Origin: a bacterium
Lineage (GTDB): Bacteria; Auribacterota; JABMQX01
NCBI GenBank assembly: GCA_013203085.1
Contig: JABMQX010000169.1
Span: 1 to 13,028 of the forward strand
Reading direction: 5' to 3'
DNA length: 13,028 bases
Translations under genes and position numbers: made by a program
Part shown: one piece after another, positions 6,851 to 12,992 of the stretch
Layout of the letters: every line of letters starts with the position of its first letter
How positions within the stretch are numbered: position 1 is the stretch's first letter
The notes under the pieces: model-generated
Told to the model about the DNA's origin: nothing
Database searches by the model: none
Seen by the model: the letters and a program-made list of their open reading frames with translations, nothing else

Positions 6851-7411
6851 CTACTCCTCCGCCCCCCTTGCCTCAACCGGAGAAAGTGCTTTCTCCTCAG
6901 GCAAAGACGATTCCTCGCCCTCCGCAGCACCCTTTTCCTGACCTTCTCCTTCCGCCTCAACCGGAGATAGAGGTTTCTCCTCGGGCGGAGAAGGTTTTTC
7001 ACTCTCCGCAGCGCTTTTCTCTTCCCCTTCAGCCCCAGTCTTCGTGGAAGGAACACCGCCTTCTTGTTCCTTCTCTTCCGGAGCACTTTCTTCAGGACCG
7101 ACTCGAGCTTCCATTCCGCTTCCCGTCGTCGTGCTGACCTTTTCCGTGCCCTTCTTGCTCTTCACACGAAGTGAGGCCCTTTTCGACTGGATCGCTGCGA
7201 TGGAAAGGCATGTGATAGCGAAAATGATCGCCAGAACCGTCGTCGTCCTCACCAACACGGTCGAAGTCGCTGCACCGAACAACGGAGAACTCCCCGCCCC
7301 CGTGCCGAAAGCTCCGGAAAGCCCACCACCTTTCGACGCCTGCATAAGAATAACAAGCATCATGAGGAACCCGACGAGAACGTGTATCCCAACCAGCAAA
7401 CCATAAAACAT
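6851..7411 (-). CDS. secG: SecG-like preprotein translocase subunit with long acidic tail
   Basis: SecG is the small auxiliary subunit of the SecYEG channel for protein export. The first 76 residues carry two membrane spans (about 4-24 and 55-75) around the loop QASKGGGLSGAFGTG (24-38), which contains the conserved GGGLSGAFG SecG motif. A normal SecG is about 70-120 residues. Here 186 residues are present, and residues 100-186 form a low-complexity tail rich in Glu, Ala, Pro, Ser and Gly. Residues 131-154 and 159-182 are two related 24-residue repeats with shared EK-x-AAE, PEEK and LSPVEA. The start ATG has AAGGAG about 8 bases upstream. It sits downstream of tpiA, the common bacterial tpiA-secG order. 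The tail would extend from the second span; its side of the membrane depends on SecG topology. Confidence 0.92.
   Translation of the reverse strand: MFYGLLVGIHVLVGFLMMLVILMQASKGGGLSGAFGTGAGSSPLFGAATSTVLVRTTTVLAIIFAITCLSIAAIQSKRASLRVKSKKGTEKVSTTTGSGMEARVGPEESAPEEKEQEGGVPSTKTGAEGEEKSAAESEKPSPPEEKPLSPVEAEGEGQEKGAAEGEESSLPEEKALSPVEARGAEE
6866..7021 (-). repeat. In-frame tandem repeat in the SecG tail, 84-bp offset
   Basis: Copy 1 (7021-6950) and copy 2 (6937-6866) each encode 24 residues, starting EKSAAESEK and EKGAAEGEE and ending PLSPVEAE and ALSPVEAR. The DNA is also visibly related (both contain CAACCGGAGA), so the tail probably grew by duplication. Confidence 0.75.
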
Positions 7412-7470
7412 CGAGCTTTCTCCTTATCTCCTCACTGAGACGGAATTACAGCAACACCCGTTCGCTCCTT

Positions 7471-7482
7471 GCCCCCGGGGGC
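7471..7482. repeat. 12-bp perfect palindrome between tpiA and secG
   Basis: GCCCCCGGGGGC is a perfect palindrome. A second palindrome, TAACCGGTTA, lies at 7492-7501 and abuts the tpiA end. The tpiA-secG gap (7412-7505) otherwise shows only the secG ribosome binding site. No function is assigned. Confidence 0.5.
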
Positions 7483-7505
7483 TTCCGAGCCTAACCGGTT
7501 AACCG

Positions 7506-8270
7506 TCACGGACCCTGCCTTTCAAACCGCACAATCTTCTCGAAGGAACCTGCATCCAAACTCGCTCCGCCGACCAGACCACCGTCAATATCCGGCTCCT
7601 GCATCAGGCCGTAAACATTTCCGGGCTTGACGCTTCCGCCGTAAAGGATTCTCACGTTTTCCGCCACCTCCGCCCCATGACGTTGAGCCAGCAACTTACG
7701 AATCAGCTCATGCACCTCGTTGGCTTGCTCCGGCGTCGCCGTCTTGCCGGTCCCGATGGCCCAAACAGGCTCGTACGCGATGACCGTCGAGAGCATTTCC
7801 TCTTCCGTCATCCCCTCGAGGCTCTCCACGACCTGTTTGCTCACAACATCTTCCGTTCTACCATCTTCTCTCTCGCGGAGCACCTCGCCCACGCAGAGTA
7901 TCGGCGTCAGCCCCGCCGTTAGAGCTGCTTTCGCTTTCCTGTTCACGTCTTGATTCGTCTCGCGGAAATACTGCCGCCTCTCCGAATGGCCCACGATCAC
8001 ATATTCGCATCCGACGCTTTTCAGCATCGTCGCGGAAATCTCGCCGGTGAAAGCCCCTTTCTCCTCCCAGTAAAGGTTCTGCGCGCCGACGCCTATCCTG
8101 CTGTCCGATAGCAGATTCGCCACGCTCTCCACGTACAAAGACGGCACGCACAAAACTACGTCCGCGTCATCGAAATCTTTGAGCCTTTCTTTCAACCCGG
8201 AAGCGAGTTCCTCCGCCTCCGCCAGCGACTTATTCATCTTCCAATTGCCAGCAATAACAGGTCGTCGCAC
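7506..8270 (-). CDS. tpiA: Triosephosphate isomerase
   Basis: The enzyme interconverts dihydroxyacetone phosphate and glyceraldehyde 3-phosphate in glycolysis and gluconeogenesis, in the cytoplasm. Numbering from the GTG at 8270 (254 residues, the usual family length), the catalytic residues are K11 in GNWKMN, H95 in IVGHSERR and E167 in AYEPVWAIGTG. The phosphate-gripping loop 6 is AIGTGKTATP (171-180). The later phosphate-binding motifs YGGSVKPGN (210-218) and GGLVGGASL (230-238) are complete. I chose the GTG at 8270 because AAAGGGAG lies just upstream and family proteins begin a few residues before P-V-I-A-G-N-W. A GTG at 8294 would add eight basic residues and falls inside a palindromic repeat arm. 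It lies 78 bp after pgk and 94 bp before secG. Confidence 0.96.
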   Translation of the reverse strand: MRRPVIAGNWKMNKSLAEAEELASGLKERLKDFDDADVVLCVPSLYVESVANLLSDSRIGVGAQNLYWEEKGAFTGEISATMLKSVGCEYVIVGHSERRQYFRETNQDVNRKAKAALTAGLTPILCVGEVLREREDGRTEDVVSKQVVESLEGMTEEEMLSTVIAYEPVWAIGTGKTATPEQANEVHELIRKLLAQRHGAEVAENVRILYGGSVKPGNVYGLMQEPDIDGGLVGGASLDAGSFEKIVRFERQGP

Positions 8271-8292
8271 TTTTCTCCCTTTCTTCTCCCTC

Positions 8293-8341
8293 ACCGCAGA
8301 GACCTATATGGAGCGGTTGCTACCTCTGCGCTCTCTGCGGT
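8293..8341. repeat. CTCTGCG-type repeat with inverted arms between pgk and tpiA
   Basis: Perfect 10-base inverted arms, ACCGCAGAGA (8293-8302) and TCTCTGCGGT (8332-8341), enclose a 29-base centre. The right half also holds two direct CTCTGCG heptamers at 8324-8330 and 8333-8339, 9 bp apart. It fills the pgk-tpiA gap and touches the alternative tpiA start. Confidence 0.75.
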
Positions 8342-8348
8342 AAAGTCC

Positions 8349-9536
8349 CTATTTATCCGTCAGCGCCTCTATTCCGGGCAGCGTTCCGAGTTCGATATAC
8401 TCCAGCGAAGCACCTCCGCCCGTCGAGATGTGGCTGATCTTATCGGCGACGCCGCTCATTTTGATGGCGCTCGCCGAATCGCCTCCCCCAACGATGGAGA
8501 CCGCATCGGACTCCGCGATCATTTTCGCGATGGCAAAAGTCCCTTTCGCGAAATTCGGTTTCTCAAAAACGCCCACAGGGCCGTTCCAGAGGATAGTCGC
8601 CGCTTTCTTTATGCATTCGCCGAACGCCTCCACGGTCTTAGGGCCGATATCCATTCCCATCCAACCGTCGGGGATGTTGTCCAAGCCGACCACCTTACGT
8701 TCCGCGTCGTCCTCGAATGCGTTCGCAATGACAAGGTCCGTCGGAAATACTAAACTCACCCCCCTCGCCTTCGCCTTCTCTAAAATCTCCTTCGCGAGGC
8801 CAATCTTATCCTCCTCGACGAGCGAAGTTCCCGTGGTTTTTCCCATCGCCCGCAAAAAGGTATATGTCATCGCGCCGCCGATGAGCAGGTCATCCGCCTT
8901 GCCCATCAAGCTCTCCATTACGCCTATTTTCGTCGAAACCTTCGCCCCGCCGAGGATAGCCACGAACGGTCGTTTCGGGTCAGCGAGAGCCTCGCCGAGG
9001 AACTGAATCTCCTTCCGCATCAGGTAGCCGAGGGCGCACTGGTCAAAATGCTTCGTTACACCTACCGTTGACGCATGGGCCCTGTGGGCGGTTCCGAAGG
9101 CGTCGTTGACGTAAACGTCCCCGAGCCTCGCCAGAGCCTCACAGAACGCCGGGTCATTCGCTCTCTCCTCCTTATGGAATCGGAGGTTTTCCAGGACCAC
9201 GACATCCCCTTCCGCCATCTCGTTTACGATCTTCTCCACCTCCGGCCCGATGCAGTCCGGCGCCATCGTTACATCCTTGCCCAGAAGCTTCCCCAGCTCC
9301 TCTGCTGCCGGCTTGAGCCTCAGATTCTCCTTAACCTCTCCCTTTGGTCGCCCCATGTGCGACATCAGAATAGCTTTCCCGCCGTTGTCAATGATGTACT
9401 TGATCGTCGGCAGGGCCGCCACGATCCGCGTTGTATCGGTTACATTGAGGTTCTCATCGAGCGGGACGTTGAAATCCACCCGCGTCAGAACGCGTTTTCC
9501 CTTCACATCAAGGTCTTCTATGAAAAGCTTTGCCAT
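8349..9536 (-). CDS. pgk: Phosphoglycerate kinase
   Basis: This cytoplasmic kinase moves the acyl phosphate of 1,3-bisphosphoglycerate to ADP, giving 3-phosphoglycerate and ATP. It works directly after GapA, whose gene is upstream. The 395-residue length is typical. Substrate-side motifs are RVDFNVP (19-25), SHMGRPKG (59-66), ENLRFHKEE (116-124) and FGTAHRAHAS (147-156). Nucleotide-side motifs are ILGGAKVSTKI (194-204), WNGPVGVFE (317-325), GGGDS (350-354) and STGGGASLE (371-379). The ATG at 9536 is chosen because GAGGAG lies 4 bases upstream and the family starts just before F-I-E-D-L-D. The frame continues 10 residues further to 9566 without a better site. The gap to gapA is 98 bp and holds a strong palindrome. 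Confidence 0.97.
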   Translation of the reverse strand: MAKLFIEDLDVKGKRVLTRVDFNVPLDENLNVTDTTRIVAALPTIKYIIDNGGKAILMSHMGRPKGEVKENLRLKPAAEELGKLLGKDVTMAPDCIGPEVEKIVNEMAEGDVVVLENLRFHKEERANDPAFCEALARLGDVYVNDAFGTAHRAHASTVGVTKHFDQCALGYLMRKEIQFLGEALADPKRPFVAILGGAKVSTKIGVMESLMGKADDLLIGGAMTYTFLRAMGKTTGTSLVEEDKIGLAKEILEKAKARGVSLVFPTDLVIANAFEDDAERKVVGLDNIPDGWMGMDIGPKTVEAFGECIKKAATILWNGPVGVFEKPNFAKGTFAIAKMIAESDAVSIVGGGDSASAIKMSGVADKISHISTGGGASLEYIELGTLPGIEALTDK

Positions 9537-9575
9537 AGCTCTCCTCACCCCTAACTGTGGACGCATTTCTTTCTC

Positions 9576-9615
9576 GACAGGATAACAGGATCATGTGAAT
9601 CCTGTTCATCCTGTC
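9576..9615. repeat. Two-step palindrome of ACAGGAT heptamers between gapA and pgk
   Basis: The plus strand reads GACAGGATAACAGGAT, then a 7-base loop (CATGTGA), then ATCCTGTT-C-ATCCTGTC. Each side has two heptamers. The arms pair as 8 bp plus 8 bp with one bulged C. The element fills most of the gapA-pgk gap and would form a strong hairpin in the operon mRNA. ATCCTGT-type repeats are familiar from intergenic regions of many environmental bacteria (recollection). Confidence 0.85.
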
Positions 9616-9634
9616 AGAGAAGCTCTTCTCTCCG

Positions 9635-10636
9635 TCATTGCCCCGCCATCCTCTGGATGAGGTCAACGCACCGGACAGAGTAGGCCCATTCGTTATCGTA
9701 CCAGCCGAGAACTTTCACCAGGTTCTTGTCAATGACCATCGTTGACGGCGAATCAAGGACACACGAGTGAGGATTGCCGACAATATCCTTGAGGACAATC
9801 GGGTCCTCGCAGTACTCCAGAATCCCTTTCATCCGCCCTTCCGATGCTTCTTTGAAGGCAGCGTTGATTTCATCCTCCGTGGCGTCCTTTTGGAGGACAA
9901 CGACCAAGTCCGTCAGCGATCCAACGGGCGTCGGCACCCTCAACGCCATGCCGTTCAGTTTCCCATCCAGCTCCGGAATCACAAGCCCGATTGCTTTCGC
10001 GGCCCCGGTGGTTGTCGGGATGATGCTCACGGCTGCTGCCCTCGCGCGCCGGAGATCCTTATGCGGAAAATCGAGCAGCCTCTGATCGTTTGTGTAGGAG
10101 TGGACCGTCGTCATCAATCCCTTCACAATCCCAAAACTGTCGTTCAACACCTTGCACATCGGCGCCAAACAGTTCGTCGTGCACGACGCGTTTGAAATGA
10201 TCTCGTGCTCGTCGCTATACGTCTCGTCGTTCACCCCCATGACGAGCGTCGCGTCAACCTTATCCTTCGCGGGGACACTCAAAAGGACCTTCTTCGCACC
10301 CGCCTGAAGATGTTTCGCTATCTGATCTCTCTTCCGGAACACCCCCGTGGACTCGAGGACGTACTCCACCCCAAGGTCTTTCCACGGCAGCTCCGCCGGG
10401 TCCATCACGCTGAGAACCTTCAACGTATCCTCGCCAGCAACGATATTCTCTCCATCAAGCTTCACATTGGCGGGATACTTCCCAAACGAGGAATCATATT
10501 TCAGAAGATGAGCCAAAGTCCCCGCATCGGTCAAGTCGTTGACGGCCATCACATCGAAACCACCCCTCGACTGCATCTCCTTGAACACCATTCGACCGAT
10601 CCTGCCGAACCCATTGATTCCAACCCTTATTGCCAT
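9635..10636 (-). CDS. gapA: Glyceraldehyde-3-phosphate dehydrogenase
   Basis: The cytoplasmic enzyme oxidises glyceraldehyde 3-phosphate with phosphate and NAD+ to 1,3-bisphosphoglycerate, the substrate of the next gene product. The 333-residue length is normal. The NAD-binding fold opens with GINGFGRIGR (6-15); D34 in AVNDLTD favours NAD over NADP. The active site is C152 in SNASCTTNCLAP, with H179 in TTVHSYT. Other conserved segments are QRLLDFPHKDLRRARAA (185-201), PTTTGAAKA (207-215), RVPTPVGSLTD (233-243) and WYDNEWAYS (312-320). The ATG at 10636 is chosen because AAGGAGG sits 8 bases upstream; 14 further in-frame codons upstream would include that ribosome site. It is the first gene of the minus-strand array and has a candidate promoter in the divergent intergenic region. 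Confidence 0.97.
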   Translation of the reverse strand: MAIRVGINGFGRIGRMVFKEMQSRGGFDVMAVNDLTDAGTLAHLLKYDSSFGKYPANVKLDGENIVAGEDTLKVLSVMDPAELPWKDLGVEYVLESTGVFRKRDQIAKHLQAGAKKVLLSVPAKDKVDATLVMGVNDETYSDEHEIISNASCTTNCLAPMCKVLNDSFGIVKGLMTTVHSYTNDQRLLDFPHKDLRRARAAAVSIIPTTTGAAKAIGLVIPELDGKLNGMALRVPTPVGSLTDLVVVLQKDATEDEINAAFKEASEGRMKGILEYCEDPIVLKDIVGNPHSCVLDSPSTMVIDKNLVKVLGWYDNEWAYSVRCVDLIQRMAGQ

Positions 10637-10644
10637 GAAATCTT

Positions 10645-10651
10645 CCTCCTT
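10645..10651 (-). promoter_or_regulatory. Ribosome binding site of gapA
   Basis: A full AAGGAGG lies 8 bases before the ATG at 10636. It settles the start against the longer frame beginning at 10678. Confidence 0.85.
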
Positions 10652-10697
10652 CTCCTTTATTCCTTCGTTCCCACGCATTTATTTGCAGGTTTGAAAG

Positions 10698-10726
10698 ATG
10701 TTCCCACACAAGGGCGGCTCTGTCAA
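10698..10726 (-). promoter_or_regulatory. Candidate sigma-70-type promoter for the gapA array
   Basis: The minus strand has a perfect -35 TTGACA (10726-10721), a 17-bp spacer and a -10-like GAACAT (10703-10698). The -10 matches TATAAT only at A2, A5 and T6. The start site would be near 10690, leaving a leader of about 54 bases containing the gapA ribosome binding site. Confidence 0.55.
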
Positions 10727-10772
10727 GCCATTTTGCGGCACGCGGGGGTGGATGCCGGCGTTACGCGAGCCT

Positions 10773-10801
10773 CTCTGCGCCCTTTTCACCCTACGCGGTT
10801 A
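10773..10801. repeat. Degenerate CTCTGCG-type repeat
   Basis: CTCTGCG (10773-10779) is followed, after CCCTTTTCACC, by TACGCGGTT (10792-10800). This looks like a decayed copy of the CTCTGCG-then-GCGGT pattern also seen at 8324-8341 and 12869-12886. Confidence 0.4.
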
Positions 10802-10851
10802 CACCTTCAGGCGCCCGTGAGTAAGGCATTACATCTCGCCGAATAGTTTCC

Positions 10852-10879
10852 TTGTGGGATTTGCTGGATTCTGCATAAT
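10852..10879 (+). promoter_or_regulatory. Weak candidate promoter for the AcnX genes
   Basis: CATAAT (10874-10879) matches TATAAT at five of six bases. TTGTGG (10852-10857), 16 bp upstream, matches only the TTG of a -35 box. The leader to the ATG at 11010 would be long, about 125 bases. Confidence 0.3.
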
Positions 10880-11009
10880 TGGGGAGACTAACAGACGTAT
10901 CTAAGGGCACGAAAGAGGCTGTCTCGGCATCCTCAAAATGAGTTGGCGGCACCCGCTTTTTCGTTGCTTTCTCAAAGCCCAATAAATGAGTTGAGTGGAT
11001 ACGAAATCC

Positions 11010-12296
11010 ATGGCAGTGAAACTGAGCAAAAGTGATAAGCAAATGCTGGGGTGTCAACAAGGCAAGGCGACCCGGACCGCCATCCGTATCCTGATGAGAA
11101 TGGCTGAGGTTACCGGCGCCACCGAAATGATGGACGTGAGCCAGGGTCACATAGATGGCTGCGGCCTACTAAGCGACGCCGGGTTGGAATTTGCCGAGAC
11201 ACTCGCAGCAAATGGAGGCAAGGTTTCCATCCCCACAACCTTGAATATGGGGCCCCTCGATCTTCAGAACTGGAAACAGTTCGGGGTGGGCGAGGAATTT
11301 GCCGCCAAAGCCATCAGGCAGGCCAAGGCTTACGTAGATATGGGATGTATCCCAACCTGGACCTGCGCGCCTTATCAGGGTTACTTAACACCCAGGTTCG
11401 GGCAGCAGATAGCCTGGGGCGAATCAAATGCCATCTGCTACGCCAATTCGGTTCTGGGCGCCAGAACGAATAGATATGGAGACTACATAGACATTTGTGC
11501 CGCTATAACCGGCAGGGTTCCAAAATGCGGACTCCATCTTAAGCAGAACCGTAAGGGACAGATTCTTTTGCGGTTACTGGATATCGCTCCTTCCGTCATG
11601 AGGGATAATGCGTTCTATGCGATACTGGGACATCTCATTGGCTCTCTGGCGCGGGGCAAAATTCCCGTCATCGAAGGACTCCCCCCCGATCCAACGAGCG
11701 ACCAACTGAAAGCTCTATGTGCCGCAGCGGCCTCTTCCGGATCGGTGGCTCTTTTTCACGCCATCGGCGTAACCCCAGAGGCGAACACCTTAGAGGAGGC
11801 TTTCCACGGCGAGGACCCGGAGCAAGTTATCGGCATCCGCCTTCCTGACTTACTGAAATCAATGTCCGATTTGTCCACAGCCGGGGAAGGCGTCGCGCTG
11901 GATTTGGTCATTTTAGGCTGTCCACATTTTTCCTTTGACGAATTTCGTCAATTGACAGTGCTTATCCGAGCCGAGACCGAGCAAGGCAAGTCGCTCCACC
12001 CGGACGTCAAATTTGTCGTGACTTCCAGCCAGACATCTTACGCCCTGCTGCAAAGAAGCGATTTTCTCGATGTCCTAACCGATTTTGGAGTCGAAATCAC
12101 CCTCGACACTTGTGTTTTTCATACCCCGATGGTTTCTCCGGAGACGAAGGTGATCATGACCAATTCCGGAAAGTGCGCTTACTACGCCCCGGGCGAACTG
12201 GGCGCGGCGGTTGCCTTTGGGAACATGGCCGATTGTGTGCGCTCCGCGGTAGAGGGATACGTATGCCGAAAGGAGATGTTTTGGAAAGAATCCTGA
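11010..12296 (+). CDS. Aconitase X large (catalytic) subunit, AcnX type II
   Basis: The 428-residue protein belongs to the AcnX (DUF521) family, distant relatives of aconitase that dehydrate small hydroxy acids. Conserved blocks are SQGHIDGC (44-51), IPTTLNM (74-80), TWTCAPYQGY (116-125), WGESNAICYANSVLGARTNR (136-155), LGCPHFSFDE (302-311) and MTNSGKCAYYAPGELG (383-398). C119, C304 and C389 sit in three of these motifs and are the likely iron-sulfur ligands by analogy with aconitase. Characterised members are bacterial cis-3-hydroxy-L-proline dehydratase and the archaeal mevalonate-5-phosphate dehydratase; no neighbour here decides between them or another substrate. I chose the ATG at 11010 because the family begins close to K-L-S-x-x-D-K-Q-M-L-x-G. 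A GTG at 10995 would add five residues, and no strong ribosome site favours either. The reading frame overlaps the small-subunit gene by 34 bp. Confidence 0.92.
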   Translation: MAVKLSKSDKQMLGCQQGKATRTAIRILMRMAEVTGATEMMDVSQGHIDGCGLLSDAGLEFAETLAANGGKVSIPTTLNMGPLDLQNWKQFGVGEEFAAKAIRQAKAYVDMGCIPTWTCAPYQGYLTPRFGQQIAWGESNAICYANSVLGARTNRYGDYIDICAAITGRVPKCGLHLKQNRKGQILLRLLDIAPSVMRDNAFYAILGHLIGSLARGKIPVIEGLPPDPTSDQLKALCAAAASSGSVALFHAIGVTPEANTLEEAFHGEDPEQVIGIRLPDLLKSMSDLSTAGEGVALDLVILGCPHFSFDEFRQLTVLIRAETEQGKSLHPDVKFVVTSSQTSYALLQRSDFLDVLTDFGVEITLDTCVFHTPMVSPETKVIMTNSGKCAYYAPGELGAAVAFGNMADCVRSAVEGYVCRKEMFWKES

Positions 12297-12715
12297 CCGG
12301 GCGGCCGGTGGTCCCCGGTTCAGCCAAAGGCATCGCTCTCGTATCGAAGGAGCCGATAAGCTTCTGGGGAGGTATAAGTCCACGTACGGGGGAGATTATT
12401 GACAGACGTCACGAGCTTTCAGGAGCAATTGTCACGGGGCGGGTTTTCGTATTCCCCCACGGCAAAGGGTCCAGCACCGCCAGTGCTGTCCTGCTGGAGA
12501 GTGTCAAAGCTGGCGTGGCTCCCGCTGCTATCATCAACCTCAAGGTTGACCCGATTCTGGCATTGGGCAGTATAGTCTCGGACGAGCTCTACCACCAGAG
12601 TGTGCCTATTGTCGTTCTGGAGGAAAAGTTCTTTTTCTCCATAAACGATGGAGATTTCCTCACCATTGAACCTGATGGGACAGTGAGAATTCATACGAAA
12701 CCGTCAACAAAATGA
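12263..12715 (+). CDS. Aconitase X small (swivel) subunit, AcnX type II
   Basis: The 150-residue protein is the DUF126 swivel domain that completes the AcnX active site. Family segments are TGRPVVPGSAKGIALVS (12-28), ISFWGGISPRTGEIIDRRH (32-50), VFPHGKGSSTASAVLLE (63-79), and VAPAAIINLKVDP (85-97) with LGSIVSDELY after it. The GKGSST loop matches the place where aconitase swivel domains carry a catalytic serine. In single-chain type I AcnX this domain is fused to the large subunit. Here it is separate, as in type II enzymes of bacteria and archaea. GAGGG lies 6 bases before the ATG at 12263. The start overlaps the large-subunit gene by 34 bp, so the two are likely translated together into a heterodimer. 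A frame open from 12110 is an overlap artefact. Confidence 0.9.
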   Translation: MPKGDVLERILTGRPVVPGSAKGIALVSKEPISFWGGISPRTGEIIDRRHELSGAIVTGRVFVFPHGKGSSTASAVLLESVKAGVAPAAIINLKVDPILALGSIVSDELYHQSVPIVVLEEKFFFSINDGDFLTIEPDGTVRIHTKPSTK

Positions 12716-12868
12716 AGAAAGCGGCCGTGAAGGCAAGATCGATCGCCGATCCGGATCCATCCCAACATTATTCCTCCCAGCAAATCCTACAGAATCGAAG
12801 CACCAGACACTTCCCGCATCCCCGTACGCCACGCGGCAAGGGTTCGGGGTTACGCCCATCTCTGGGTG

Positions 12869-12886
12869 CTCTGCGGACTCTGCGGT
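12869..12886. repeat. CTCTGCGG direct repeat, 9-bp spacing
   Basis: CTCTGCGG occurs at 12869-12876 and 12878-12885, followed by TT. It has the same heptamer and 9-bp period as the pgk-tpiA element. Confidence 0.7.
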
Positions 12887-12934
12887 TCGATCCTCAACCA
12901 CGCGTGGGCGAGGAATTACCCCCGCTGCCAGAAT

Positions 12935-12965
12935 CAGGTTGACAAAACCTGCCTTTTATTTTTGA
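12935..12965 (+). terminator. Weak possible terminator after the AcnX genes
   Basis: CAGGTT (12935-12940) and AACCTG (12946-12951) pair around a 5-base loop, followed by CCTTTTATTTTT. The 6-bp stem is weak. The same bases contain TTGACA (12939-12944) with TTGAAT 17 bp downstream (12962-12967), so a promoter for a gene to the right is an alternative reading. Confidence 0.4.
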
Positions 12966-12992
12966 ATCAGAACGCCCGGCGCACGCAGGGAT

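Larger units (their letters stand above)
10637..11009. other. Divergent intergenic region between gapA and the AcnX genes
   Basis: This 373-bp stretch separates the minus-strand array from the plus-strand AcnX pair. It holds the gapA ribosome site and promoter candidate, a degenerate CTCTGCG element near 10773-10801 and a weak plus-strand promoter candidate. I see no protein-like frame, riboswitch or tRNA in it. Confidence 0.7.
12716..12992. other. Region after the AcnX genes without a convincing gene
   Basis: A 76-codon plus frame (12712-12942) starts as ATGA overlap with the small-subunit stop. Its composition (SSQQILQNRSTRHFPHPRTP) is not protein-like and it runs through a CTCTGCG repeat, so I do not call it a gene. 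The rest holds a weak hairpin and promoter-like signals near 12935-12967. Confidence 0.55.

Noticed and set aside
6742..7086. 114-codon minus-strand arginine/lysine-rich frame
   Set aside because: It is an out-of-frame reading of the repetitive GA-rich SecG tail, not an independent gene.
12110..12262. N-terminal extension of the AcnX small subunit
   Set aside because: It lies within the large-subunit gene in another frame, and the ATG at 12263 has a good ribosome site.
11010..12715. Naming the AcnX pair as mevalonate-5-phosphate dehydratase
   Set aside because: The two-subunit layout fits, but no other modified mevalonate pathway gene is visible and cis-3-hydroxyproline dehydratases share the same motifs.
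8293..12886. CTCTGCG repeats as a possible CRISPR array
   Set aside because: The units are too short, the spacers are 2 bases, the copies are kilobases apart, and no cas genes are present.
12712..12942. 76-codon plus frame after the AcnX small subunit, with ATGA overlap
   Set aside because: Composition is not protein-like and it crosses a CTCTGCGG intergenic repeat. The ATGA overlap alone is not enough.
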